Source of the DNA: Azolla pinnata
Lineage: Eukaryota > Streptophyta > Polypodiopsida > Salviniales > Salviniaceae
Direction of reading: 5' to 3'
Assembly (NCBI GenBank): GCA_037176905.1
Contig: JBBBWG010028467.1
Span: 1-23,488 of the forward strand
DNA: 23,488 bases
In this document: positions 1 through 9,013 of the stretch, one piece after another
Layout: each line of letters begins with the position of its first letter
Position numbering within the stretch: position 1 is the stretch's first letter
The notes under the pieces: generated by a model
Databases searched by the model: none
What the model was told of the DNA's origin: nothing
The model's input: only the letters and a program-made list of their open reading frames with translations
Translations under genes and position numbers: made by a program

Positions 1-80
1 CCAGAAACCCTAACCCTAACCAAGAAGAAGAAGAAGAAGAAGAAAGAAAGAAAGAAAACCCAGAAACCCTAACCCTAACC
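1..80 (+). repeat. Two telo-box motifs flanking an AAG microsatellite
   Basis: AAACCCTAA occurs at 5-13 and 64-72, each followed by a second CCCTAACC. Between them lies an AAG/AAAG purine run at about 21-58. AAACCCTAA is the plant telo-box, an interstitial telomere-like element common near transcription starts of housekeeping and translation genes. Only two telomere-like units occur in each copy, so this is not a telomere. It could be the promoter or 5' UTR of the possible gene that starts at 114. Confidence 0.6.
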
Positions 81-113
81 CTTGAAACTGCGTTGCAGAC
101 TACATTTAGCTCC

Positions 114-648
114 ATGGGACCCAAGAAAACAAATCGCCCACATGGCCGAAGAACATGCAAATGGCTTAGAATATACGGCCTTTTCCAGAGGGTAACGGTT
201 TTCGATTTGGTCTCTGGAGAGCAGCTTCGCCCCGCAATCCGCCTGGTATGTGATCTCCACCATTCCTGCATAAAAAATAAGCTCCTTGGAAAGCCAAAAA
301 AATGGTCCAAAGCTGATGATGTTGATCTTGATGATGAGGATGTTGATGATGATAATGGTATTGATATTGAAGTTGTTATTGTTGTTGTTGTTGTTGTTGT
401 TGGTGGTGGTGGTGATTGTGATGATGATGATGACCAGTATTGTCTGTAATGTGTTGCAACTTTCCTGCATAAAGTAAGCTCCTAGGAAAGCCAAAGCTCC
501 ATAGCCGACGATGACGGTGATGAGGCGTGTGTTGTGTTCTTTAAACTGTGCTGCATAATATATATGAAGCTCCTCAGAAAGCCAAAGCTCCATGGCCCGA
601 TGATGAAGGTGAAGAGGAATGTGATTGCGATGATGCGAGCGATGACGG

Positions 649-685
<37 letters not shown>

Positions 686-1104
686 TTGAAAAGGGAGATT
701 CTCCCTACGAGGATGCTCTGTGAATCAGGTCTGCTTATCAGCAGCCCCAACAGCTCATTACCCTGATGTTGAAATCTTTCCCTTTGCTGAGAAACAGGAG
801 AAGCCATTTCACCAGTGTCGGGTTGTAAGAGGATGGGACTTCTGACACAGTCGAAGTGCTTTCTTCCGACAATTTGTGCGGAGAGGGGACATCCCAGCAG
901 GCTAATGTCTTCTTTCTTCTTCTTCTTCTCTTTTTTTTTTGCCTCGAGCTCTACGGCTATGGTGGTTTGGTGGGTTCACGATCCGGTCCTAATTCAAGGA
1001 TTGAATCTCAAACACCTCGAGATCGAAAGCTGGGGCCGATGAAGAAGAAGAAGAAGAAGAAGAAGAAGAAGAAGAAGAAGAAGAAGATACCACTTCTGCT
1101 TTGA
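114..1104 (+). CDS. Possible three-exon gene of unknown function
   Basis: Three open segments can be joined, all in phase 0. Exon A is 114-245: ATG, 44 codons beginning MGPKKTNRPHGRR, then donor GTATGT. Exon B is 729-824: 32 codons containing YPDVEIFPFAEKQEKPFHQC, entered after GAATCAG and left at donor GTAAGA. Exon C starts at 949 after a strong pyrimidine tract ending CTCGAG; it begins LYGYGGLVGSRSG, runs through a lysine tract encoded by the GAA microsatellite and stops at 1104. The joined product would be about 127 residues. The first intron would hold the GAT/GTT low-complexity DNA. I recognise no family. The case rests on phase agreement, plausible splice sites and the telo-boxes just upstream. 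The lysine-rich end is suspect and the true 3' structure may differ. This is a tentative model only. Confidence 0.22.
265..684. repeat. Degenerate direct repeats with trinucleotide runs
   Basis: A motif of the form CCTGCATAAA, then AAGCTCCT, then GGAAAGCCAAAG recurs at about 265, 464 and 550. Each copy is followed by GAT-type triplet DNA. Microsatellites include a GTT/GGT run at about 374-415 and a pure TGA run of about 12 units at 649-684. Reading frames here encode only acidic or hydrophobic homopolymers, so I treat most of this stretch as noncoding. Confidence 0.6.
1041..1086 (+). repeat. (GAA)15 microsatellite
   Basis: An uninterrupted GAA run of about 15 units. It gives polyserine, polyleucine, polylysine or polyglutamate in different frames, so the short reading frames crossing it are not evidence of coding. 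Confidence 0.9.
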
Positions 1105-1273
1105 TGCCATCAGGGCTCTTGGACCACATCTGAAGAGGTTGACAAATGGTGGGGAAGGGGGGACCAAAACCTGATGATGGCATGCATTTCTCCGGGGAGC
1201 AGAGACGATACTGTTCAAAATCAAGCATGATGTGCCATGGTTTCTCAGAACCCAAGAGAAAAAGCTACTTACA

Positions 1274-1700
1274 AGATACTCTGTCCACAGTAAAAAGAAA
1301 GGGGAGTATGAAAGGCAGGTTCCGATCGAAAGGCGTTAGCCATAGGTTCCGGCTGGACACTTGTCCGCGCTGCGCTGCAGCTGAAACAGATTAGCACTGT
1401 CGATCGAGCTTTCGCCGATCGAGCACTTCTGGAAGAAAGGATCGGATTAGCACTGTCGATCGAGCTTTGGCGATCGAGCTCTTCTGGAGCTTTTTTCCCC
1501 ATAGCTTTTTCTGCGTTAGATACTCTGCCACTGTAAAGAAAGGGGGTACGGAGTACAGGTGTCCGATCAGCTGCTGAAGGCATTGCCATTGGTTCTGGCT
1601 GGAGACTCGCCCGTGCTGTGGCTGAAGGAGCGCTTTGGAGAAAAAAAAAGGATCGGAGTAGCGCTGTCGATCGTAGCTATTCTGGAGCTTCTTCTTCGTA
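1274..1700. repeat. Tandem duplication with a 244-bp period
   Basis: AGATACTCTG with its downstream sequence occurs at 1274 and again at 1518. The shared track includes CAGTAAA-GAAAGGGG, CCGATC, a GGTTC(T/C)GGCTGGA segment and GCTGTCGATCG. Within copy 1 the phrase GATTAGCACTGTCGATCGAG is itself doubled (1389 and 1445). Copies are diverged, so the duplication is old. No coding potential was recognised. Confidence 0.7.
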
Positions 1701-1754
1701 GCCTTCGTGTTGGGAACTTCAGGCCCTCCATCAGAACAGAGAATTCAACCGAGA

Positions 1755-2190
1755 ATTCAACCGAGAATTCAACAAGGACTCGATCTTCCTGGCAGTGGGT
1801 TCTTGCATTTTGTTCGGTTGCTGTTGTGAAGGGAAATCGACCGATCGATTGTTCACGACAGAAGAGAGAGTTCAACAAGTATATGATCTTCCCTGGCAGT
1901 GGTTTTCTTGCATCCTTGAGTTGCTGCTGTGGAGGGAAAAATCGACCGGATTCTTCACGGGGCACAACAGAGAATTCAACAAGCGTATACGATCTTCCCT
2001 GGCAGTGGTTTTCTTGCATCCTTCAGTTGCTGTTGTGTGAAGGGGAATTGGCCGTATCCCTTCACGACGGAAGAAGAGAGAAAATCAAACAAGTCTGTGA
2101 TTCTTCCCTGGCAGTGGTTTGCTTGTGCATCCTTTCAGTTGCTGTTTGCGATGGGAAAATCGGCTCTGATTCTTCGCGACAGATAATGAA
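1755..2190. repeat. Minisatellite, four units of about 104-109 bp
   Basis: The anchor CCTGGCAGTGG recurs at about 1789, 1893, 1999 and 2108, i.e. GGCAGT at 1791, 1895, 2001 and 2110 (spacings 104, 106, 109). Each unit carries CTTGCAT(CC), a GTTGCTG segment, a GGGAAAATCGACC-like segment and AGAGAATTCAACAAG. The first unit is preceded by three GAATTCAAC short repeats (from 1740). A 223-codon frame crosses the array but only restates the repeat. It lies about 360 bp upstream of expansin 1. Confidence 0.85.
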
Positions 2191-2440
2191 CTGGAAGATG
2201 GATGTTGACTCCGCATCGGGCAAGCTGTGAGAGCGAATCCTGCTTAGTTTTCTGAGCCCCCCCGACAGACAGGGGTTGTTGTATGGATAGAGATGGGGGG
2301 CCATGTGATCTCGAGACGCTTCTTCGGAACAGATCTCCCGCATTCTGCTTTGCTTGAGCTCTGGCAAAAGCTGTGGAAAAAAGCTGTGTTTGATGCTCAT
2401 GGGAGGGGGCCACACTGAGCTGAAGCTCGAAGCTTTTCGC

Positions 2441-2450
2441 AATATAATTT
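2441..2450 (+). promoter_or_regulatory. TATA-like box of expansin 1
   Basis: AATATAATTT lies 104 bp upstream of the expansin 1 ATG. The expansin 2 TATA box lies 102 bp upstream of its ATG, so the spacing agrees between the two genes. The pyrimidine-rich DNA that follows (2451-2500) suits a transcription start near 2470. The motif itself is weak. Confidence 0.4.
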
Positions 2451-2546
2451 CACCACCTTCCTCCTCGTGTTTCGGCCCCTCCTCCCCCTCCTTGAAGCAA
2501 AGGCCAGCAGCTCAGAAGCAGAGGCAGGCAGCAAGCAAACCCCACA

Positions 2547-3692
2547 ATGGCCTCTCCCTTCACCAGTGCTTTCTCATGCCTGGTCATCACCATCCTGTGC
2601 TTCTTCTGCTGCTGCTTCTTCTTCACCATAGCTCATTCTCAAGGCTCTTCCGACTGGAGCGAAGCGCATGCCACGTTCTACGGCGGAAGCGATGCCTCTG
2701 GAACCATGGGTACGAACTCCGGGTCCTTTCGAACTCTTGTTTACAGCTTTTATAAACCCGATTCCCACATGCATCGGCTTGATCTCATCGGCTGCTTCTG
2801 ACGATTCGGGCTCTTGTCTTCTTGTTCACAATGCTTTTATATGCACACAAAAAAAAAAAACACAGGAGGAGCTTGCGGCTATGGAGATCTCTACTCCACA
2901 GGGTATGGGACGAACACGGCAGCTCTGAGCACAGCCCTCTTCAACGGGGGCCTCACTTGTGGGGCTTGCTTTGAGCTCAAGTGCGGTGCTGCAGATGCGA
3001 AATGGTGCGTTTCCACATCCACCTCCATCGTCGTCACTGCGACGAATCTGTGCCCCCCGAACTTTGCCCTCTCCGATACCAATGGCGGTTGGTGTAACCC
3101 CCCCATGCAGCACTTTGATCTGGCTCAACCTGCCTTCCAACAGATTGCGAGCTTCCAAGCAGGAATCGTCCCTGTCTCGTTTCGAAGGTAATAACATTTC
3201 CATTGAAGCCTAAGCATTTCTTATGGGAACTCTCCACCCTAGCAGAAGAAATCAGAAGCATCTGCTGCATGTTCTGAGGTGATTACCTGAAATGGGTTGC
3301 CTCTCTCTTGCATGTGGATACTGTACATTGACCATGGTGTATGCATTCATTCATTCAAACATTCAAGTCTTCTAACACCTCCTCCTGGTATCGAGGGTTC
3401 CATGTATGAAGCCAAGCATTGCTCTCCCTACCGGAAGAAATTGAAAACATCTACTGCATGTTTGAGGTGATACCTGAAATGGGTTTTCTTTCCTTCACTC
3501 TTGCATGTGGATCTTGTACATGATCATGGTGTGTGCATTCATTCATTCAGGCATTCATGTCTTCTAACACCTCCTCTTGGCATCTAGGGCTCCATGTATG
3601 AAGCCAAGCATTCTTTCTTATGGGAACTCTTCCCCTACCAGAAGAAATTGGAAACATCTACTACATGTTTGAGGTGATACCTGAAATGGGGT

Positions 3693-3741
<49 letters not shown>

Positions 3742-4132
3742 CTCGTGGATCCTTTACATGACCATTGGTGTGTGCATTCATTGATTCATTCATGTCTTGT
3801 TCTAAACCGCCTCCTCTTGGCATACTAGGGTTCCTTGCGTGAAGAAAGGGGGGGTCCAATTCACAGTGAACGGCCATGCATTCTTCAACCTCGTGCTCAT
3901 CACCAACGTGGGCGGTGCTGGTGATGTCCATGCGGTGTCAATCAAGGGATCGAACACGGGATGGCAACCGCTATCCAGGAACTGGGGCCAAAACTGGCAG
4001 AGCAATGCCAATCTGTGCGGACAAGCCCTGTCCTTCATGATCACCACCAGCGATGGCACCACGTTGACGTCTTACGATGTGGCACCTCCATCTTGGCAGT
4101 TTGGGCAGACCTTTGTCGGGCAACAGCTGTGA
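2547..4132 (+). CDS. Alpha-expansin 1 (cell-wall loosening protein)
   Basis: Exons 2547-2709, 2866-3187 and 3829-4132 join to a 262-residue protein, the usual alpha-expansin length. Introns are GT-AG, phases 1 and 2. Residues 1-31 form a signal peptide with a very hydrophobic Cys/Phe core. Domain 1 (GH45-like double-psi barrel) runs from about [14 protein letters not shown] to RRVPC. It contains GGACGYG (55-61), the [12 protein letters not shown] segment, [15 protein letters not shown] and the HFD motif (137-139), with eight cysteines (58, 86, 89, 94, 102, 117, 131, 164). Domain 2 (CBM63-like) runs from about 170 to 262 with [23 protein letters not shown] and SWQFGQTF. Alpha-expansins are secreted and loosen cellulose-xyloglucan contacts at acid pH without detectable hydrolysis. 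The start is the first ATG ahead of the signal peptide. The gene converges on PPR 1. The exact family member cannot be named from sequence alone. Confidence 0.95.
2710..2865 (+). other. Expansin 1 intron 1 with A12 run before the acceptor
   Basis: A 156-bp phase-1 intron (GTACG...CACAG). A run of 12 adenines (2849-2860) sits directly before CACAG, where a pyrimidine tract is normally expected. The position matches intron 1 of expansin 2, between the codons for SGT and GACGYG. Confidence 0.85.
3188..3828 (+). other. Expansin 1 intron 2, a tandem triplication of an ancestral intron
   Basis: A 641-bp phase-2 intron made of three tandem units with GAAG boundaries at 3205, 3408, 3600 and 3841 (203, 192, 241 bp). 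Each unit carries AGAAGAAAT, CATCTACTGCATG, GAGGTGATACCTGAAATGGG, CTTGCATGTGG, GTGTGCATTCATTCATTC and ACCTCCTC. Each ends in an AG acceptor followed by a copy of the exon-3 start. The third unit is longer because of a CT dinucleotide run (about 3695-3739). The genuine acceptor is AG at 3827-3828. Confidence 0.9.
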
Positions 4133-5198
4133 ATCACAACCAAAACCAGGGCTTTCATACATCTGGGTCGACGATGTATACTGGCCACTGCTACTACTAG
4201 CGCTGTTTAGCATTGTTGCATAATAATGTTCTTGGAGGGAGGAGGAGCAAAGGAGGTTCATTTTGCAAGGATGGAAAATGAACAGAAATAGGTAGAATAT
4301 GTCATCACCCTTTTGCAGGAAAAGTGAAAAAAGCTCTTGTAATTTGCTTTTATCTTGTGCTCTTCTCTGCCCTTACCATTATTATGAGCCAATAATAACC
4401 ACCAACAAACCACATAATACCACTACCTTACAATACCCTCTGAATTTGTACATACATATATATATTTCTATGTTTTTACCGCCTGAATTTGTTTCAAGGA
4501 GGGGTGAATCTGGATCATCTGCCTCCTTAACCACATATGTATTCCATGTATTTAAATACATACCATGGTGTGTTGAATCTCCTTGCCGAAGACAGAGATT
4601 TCATGATGCTATCAATTTTGTTTGGAATGATAATTTCTTGAAAAGATGTGCATAAGTTGCATCCTGATAATAATGAATCGATCATTTGAAATGCATGGAG
4701 AAAAACTTTTCACTTCTGACTATCCAATGTTTTGAAAAGTCTTGCTTCATGCTAGTGTTCTTGTACAAAGGATGGGATGTGATAGCTTGTCTCCACTGTG
4801 TGTGACCTTGACATGATCTACCCCAATCTGTTACGGGATGCAATAATGAATAGCTTTCTGCATATAAACAAACAGCCCTTTTTTAACAAGCATCTGAATC
4901 ACTTTGCCTTTCAAGAGTCGGAAGCATAAATCGTTTTTGTTAGTTCAAGATTCCGATCCCTTGCAACGTTTTGGACTGAAATTGTTTGCTCTGGTCAGTT
5001 ATGTATATATCAACAGCATACATCGCGACTCAAACTTCACCAAAGGATCGAGTCATTCATTTCTTTCCTAATATCCTCATCTGTTTGGTTTGCTGGTGCT
5101 AGCCCCACGGAATGCTGGTATAAGCTTACGCCATATTTTGGATTTGGAGGAGATTTCGGATGATACTTTTATCCTTATCGTCGTAGATCATGTGCAAA
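4133..5198. other. Convergent 3' flank between expansin 1 and PPR 1
   Basis: AT-rich DNA without a supported gene. It should hold the expansin 1 3' UTR on the plus strand; AATAAT-type near-upstream elements occur around 4220 and 4669. The PPR 1 3' UTR lies on the minus strand. Short frames at 4299-4655 and 5090-5362 show no family features. Confidence 0.6.
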
Positions 5199-7379
5199 TC
5201 AATCAACCAACAAATCTCTTGGTACTCTGTACACGACATCATTCTGCAATCTCAAAGCATCTAGTTTTTCAGTTTCGGAGTGCATACCTGCAACTGCATA
5301 TATGTTACCCATGCAAACATATGCCGCTTCGCACTTCTCATCCAACTTTATCAACTGTTTGAAGGTCCATTCTCCAAGCTCTACATTGAACCACTTATAG
5401 CAAGCACTCATGAGGGCCAACAACAAAGGGACTCGATCACCACGTGATGGTGGGGCTTGTTCAAGTATGGCGATGGCACGACTGAGCTGGCCAGCCCTCC
5501 CAAAGAGATCAATCATGCAGGTGTAATGATCTAGAGTTGGGGTAAGGCAATAGGTAGTGCTCATGCGCTCGAATACCAGTCGAGCCTCCTTATCTAGACC
5601 AGCATGACTACATACTGTGAGCAGCAGAAGGAACACAATGACATCCTGTGTAATGTCCACACTTGCGGCCATCATCCGTCCAAACAACCTGAAAGCTTGT
5701 TGGGCATGACCCAGCTGAGCATACATAGCCATTATCACATTCCAAGATACAATATCCCCTCCTGGAAAGGCTTTGAAGATTTCCTGCGCTCTCTCGAAGT
5801 CACCACATTTGGCATACATATCTGCCAAAGCTGTTCTGAGAACGATGTCTTTTTCTACTAATCCTCGCTGCCTTACCTCATCATGTATTTCTCTCCCCAC
5901 CTCGAGGGCTCCAACATTGGCACAAGCTTTCAGGACACAGCTAAAAGTGACTGCATCAGGGGCGATAGGCTCGTCTCTCATGTCATGGAAGAGGGACAGC
6001 GCCTCTTCACTGAAGCCATTCTGCACATATCCTGAGATCAGGGCATTGCATGCTGCCCCACTGGGCACTGGAAGCTCTCTAAAGGCCTCTAGTGCTTTCC
6101 CCATCTCGCCACATTTGGAATACATGTCCACCAGCGATACTCCGAGCGAAATCTCTCGTGCTAGAAGCCCTGCTCTTCGTCTGACCTTCGAGTGGATCCG
6201 CTCTCCGATTTCAAGGCATTCTACACTCGCACAAGCTTTGAGAATAGCAATAAACGTGACCTCGTTCGGAACGATCCCTTCGTCTTGCATTTGCTCGAAA
6301 CATTGCAACGCTTCATCGGCTAGCCCCTGGTGGGCATACCCGGTGACTAGTGCGTTCCACGACACTACATCTCGCGTGCAGAGCTCTTCGAACACCTGCC
6401 GCGCTTTGCTCATCATGCCGCACTTTGCATACATGTCCAGCACCGCGTTCCCCAGCATAGGATTGCTCCCTTCAGCCAATAATCCTCGCCGTCGAATTTC
6501 GGCATGTATCTCTTCCCCCATGGTAAGGCGCTCGATGCTACCACAAGCTTTCAAAGCACAGATGAAGGTTACTTCATTGGGGGCGATACCCTTCTCTCGC
6601 ATCTCGGCGAAGCATCCGAGAGCATCGTCGCCGAGGCCATGCCTGACATACCCGGTGATGAGAGCGTTCCAGGAGGCCACATTCTGGAAGGAAAGGCTTT
6701 CCAACACTCTGCGAGCTTTCGCCAGTAACCCTAAGTTTGCATACATATCTACCAGAGATGTCGCGAGCACCGTGTTGTGCTCCAACAAACCCTGCTCGGC
6801 GGCCTCTTCGTGCAGCTGCTCGCCCACATCGATGCATCCCAAGCTCCCACAAGCCTTGAACAACAGACAGAACGTGATAGCATTAGGCGCAAGCCCTTCT
6901 GCTCGCATCCGATCGAAAGACTGCAGCACTTCGGCAGGGCTTCCATTCTGCGAGTAGCAGGTGATGATGGCGTTCCAAGCTACCACATCTCGCCTGGGAA
7001 GCGCATCAAACAGCCGCCGGGCTTCCACAAGGGCACCGCATTTCGCATACACGGTGAGCAAAGAAGTGGCGACGTACATGTCGTTGGCGAGGGCCTCTCT
7101 TTGGAGCACATGGCGGTGAATCTTTCTGAGCGTGGCCAAGTCTTTGGGTTTCACGCACGATCTGATCATGCGCAACACAGCGCGCTTGCCCTGAATCTGT
7201 GCAGATTCAGCATTCGCAGCCTGGAAGCCGTCGGGAGGACAGTCCGTGGTAAGAATCGCGGGGGTCTGCTGCCGTTTCGGATAACCGCTCTGAAGGCTCT
7301 GCGTTCGTTGCCCGGATATGGATGGAATCAGGGCTTTGTCTGCAGCAGAAGCGGGGGGAGTCGCTCTGCGTAGATGCAT
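5199..7379 (-). CDS. PLS-class PPR protein with E-like C-terminus, no DYW domain
   Basis: A single-exon 726-residue protein. From about residue 103, PPR motifs repeat as P-L-S triplets: (M/V)YxxxG landmarks fall at 111, 213, 317, 420 and 522 (spacing 102-104, one triplet each). Each is followed by a D(V/I)VxWNxxI helix, a FxxMxxEGIxPNxVTF helix and a LKACGS...GxxIH helix. Residues 610-700 form an E-like tail (LDHYTCMIDLFGRAGQL, then VELGEWTFKQLIKLD and YVCMGNIYAVAG). No DYW deaminase or HxE zinc site follows. The first about 65 residues are Arg/Ser/Gln-rich with few acidic residues, compatible with organelle targeting. Such proteins bind organelle transcripts sequence-specifically and usually act in C-to-U editing with a separate deaminase partner. 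The ATG at 7379 is the first methionine in this frame; an upstream in-frame TGA precedes it. Confidence 0.93.
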   Translation of the reverse strand: MHLRRATPPASAADKALIPSISGQRTQSLQSGYPKRQQTPAILTTDCPPDGFQAANAESAQIQGKRAVLRMIRSCVKPKDLATLRKIHRHVLQREALANDMYVATSLLTVYAKCGALVEARRLFDALPRRDVVAWNAIITCYSQNGSPAEVLQSFDRMRAEGLAPNAITFCLLFKACGSLGCIDVGEQLHEEAAEQGLLEHNTVLATSLVDMYANLGLLAKARRVLESLSFQNVASWNALITGYVRHGLGDDALGCFAEMREKGIAPNEVTFICALKACGSIERLTMGEEIHAEIRRRGLLAEGSNPMLGNAVLDMYAKCGMMSKARQVFEELCTRDVVSWNALVTGYAHQGLADEALQCFEQMQDEGIVPNEVTFIAILKACASVECLEIGERIHSKVRRRAGLLAREISLGVSLVDMYSKCGEMGKALEAFRELPVPSGAACNALISGYVQNGFSEEALSLFHDMRDEPIAPDAVTFSCVLKACANVGALEVGREIHDEVRQRGLVEKDIVLRTALADMYAKCGDFERAQEIFKAFPGGDIVSWNVIMAMYAQLGHAQQAFRLFGRMMAASVDITQDVIVFLLLLTVCSHAGLDKEARLVFERMSTTYCLTPTLDHYTCMIDLFGRAGQLSRAIAILEQAPPSRGDRVPLLLALMSACYKWFNVELGEWTFKQLIKLDEKCEAAYVCMGNIYAVAGMHSETEKLDALRLQNDVVYRVPRDLLVD

Positions 7380-7425
7380 CTTGAGGAGCGCATGGACGGA
7401 ATCAGGGTTTTGTCTGCAGAAGTCG
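7323..7425. repeat. 75-bp-offset duplication at the PPR 1 start
   Basis: GGAATCAGGG(C/T)TTTGTCTGCAG occurs at 7323 and 7398, so the 5' end of the PPR 1 coding region has a near copy in its leader. On the minus strand the coding copy reads SAADKALIPS and the leader copy reads TSADKTLIPS in another frame. It is a recent local duplication across the start codon region. Confidence 0.8.
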
Positions 7426-7466
7426 GGGGAATTCTGGAGCAGGAAGCTTGGAAGAAGGAGGGCTCA

Positions 7467-7502
7467 TCTCCATCTCCATCTCCATCTCCATCTCCATCTC
7501 CA
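7467..7502. repeat. (CATCTC)n hexanucleotide run in the PPR 1 leader
   Basis: About six tandem CATCTC units (GGAGAT on the PPR 1 strand), some 90-120 bp upstream of the PPR 1 ATG, between the W-box ladder and the leader duplication. In translation it gives only alternating dipeptides. Confidence 0.9.
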
Positions 7503-7527
7503 TTCCGTCGAAGAAAGCACACCCGCC

Positions 7528-7644
7528 TTGACCATTGACCCTACAAGCCGTTGACCGTTGACCCGCAGGCATTGACCCTTGACCCACAAGCCTTGACCGT
7601 TGACCCTGACGGCCTTTGACCGTTGACCCCGCGGGCCTTTGACC
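7528..7644. promoter_or_regulatory. Ladder of 11 TTGACC W-box cores upstream of PPR 1
   Basis: TTGACC starts at 7528, 7535, 7551, 7558, 7572, 7579, 7593, 7600, 7616, 7623 and 7639. The copies come in pairs 7 bp apart, with pair-to-pair spacing of 21-23 bp, about two helical turns. TTGAC(C/T) is the WRKY-factor W-box. The array lies 150-265 bp upstream of the PPR 1 ATG, where its promoter should be. The spacers (CTACAAGCCG, CGCAGGCA, CACAAGCC, CTGACGGCC) are related, so the ladder arose as a minisatellite with 5.5 units. Regulatory function is inference. Confidence 0.75.
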
Positions 7645-7824
7645 GCTGGAAGGTCATGAAATCACAAGCCCTGTGATCGAGGAGATTGGAGGCTTCATTT
7701 GCGGCTTATGTCCTGGGACGATTTCGACGTGGCGATTTTAGGACGGTTTTTGATGGCTGAACATTTGGCATGGGAGCGGAAAGATAGGGTTCGAGCACGA
7801 TGTAAATCCATCGACATGTGCAAT

Positions 7825-8068
7825 TAATCCATGATTAGCGAGTCATCCACGAGGACATGCGCGCGGTAATCCATGATTAGTGAACAGGATTAGTGAGTCG
7901 CTCCACCGGAACCTTCATCGGCATGCGCAATAATCCATGAACAGGATCAGTGAGTCAACCCACTAGAACATTCATAACTGCCAATAACTGCCACTTCCTC
8001 CTCCTCAAAATGTCCTAGCTTTCCCCTTTGGAAGCTCAACTAACTTCCCCTTTGGAAGCTCAACTAAC
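7825..8068. repeat. Short tandem repeats upstream of PPR 1
   Basis: TAATCCATGA-type units recur at 7825, 7867 and 7931, accompanied by GATTAGTGA/CAGGAT(T/C)AGTGAGTC and GCATGCGC. A clean 24-bp tandem pair (TTCCCCTTTGGAAGCTCAAC plus TAAC) occupies 8021-8044 and 8045-8068. No gene is seen. Confidence 0.75.
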
Positions 8069-9013
8069 TCTGCATCATCAATGGGGAAAAACATATGATT
8101 TTTTTCAGTGGAGAACAAAGCCTCTGATTCCAAGCAGCTTCCAAACACAAAAAGCAAAACCAGCTAAAACAGACACAACCACATGTATATATATCTATAT
8201 ATAATATGGGGGGGAGAGATTCTTCACCCCCACAAAACCTGCATTTTCAGCACTAAGCTTGTAATGGCCACTCTTTGGCATGCTAGCTGGAATAGAAGCA
8301 GTAAGCAGTGTCTGATATGAATGAAATACCTGCCATCTATAGATCTTCCCTTCCAAGAGGACTGTGAAATCATTTACAACAGGGTCCTGCTTACCTTCGA
8401 AAGAGCTCCACTATATTGGATTGGGACTGTTTGCATGCTGATGCTGGAAAGCACTGCCCCCGGCAGATTTCCAAGCCAGAAATCGATACACTGACTGCGA
8501 AGCCGTTGAGTGGATATACAACCACCACCACTTTAGATCCTACTCACATCGGCGCTGTAAAATCATCATGTGCAGTTCTCTCAATAGCAGTTTCATGAAG
8601 CAGCATCCCAATGTGTTTGTGCTGGTCGTTGTAATCGGTAAAAATTGAAATGTGTCGATTGTAGGCGTCCGAATACCACTTTTGCATCCCATGTGAAAAT
8701 TATGGGACATAAGTTGATCCAGATATGCATCATGTCATGGTATATTGTTGCCTTCCCAAATTATTATGTTTCCAAGCAATACTGATGTATAATTGTGGTG
8801 CAACTTTTATCCGAGATGGAACCCCACAAACATTGTAGCACTTGCTCTTTGATTAACTTCATTTTGGCGTAGCACGTGGTGCTATTTGTCTCAGAGGGTG
8901 CCATTTATGGTCATTTAATTGAGGCCATTGCCAGCAGAAGAAGAGCATCAGCGTTGTTCAATGAGCATGATTAGGGCTTCTCTTTCGATAACTGTACTAG
9001 CAAAAATCAATGT
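8069..9013. other. Intergenic stretch, probably including the PPR 2 3' UTR
   Basis: No supported gene. It contains a TA-rich segment (about 8185-8210) and the minus-strand 3' flank of PPR 2 next to 9014. A 60-codon plus-strand frame at 8416-8598 has no recognisable feature. Confidence 0.5.

Noticed and set aside
1-80. Telomere end
   Set aside because: Only two CCCTAA units per copy and they are interrupted by AAG repeats. This fits telo-box elements, not a telomere.
1559-2230. 223-codon plus-strand frame
   Set aside because: It follows the four-unit minisatellite, and the peptide (SLAVVFLHPS and similar) merely restates each unit in changing frames. No domain is seen.
5773-6957. 394-codon plus-strand frame
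   Set aside because: It is antisense to PPR 1. The repeated PPR coding pattern keeps one opposite frame free of stops, and the peptide shows only mirrored periodicity.
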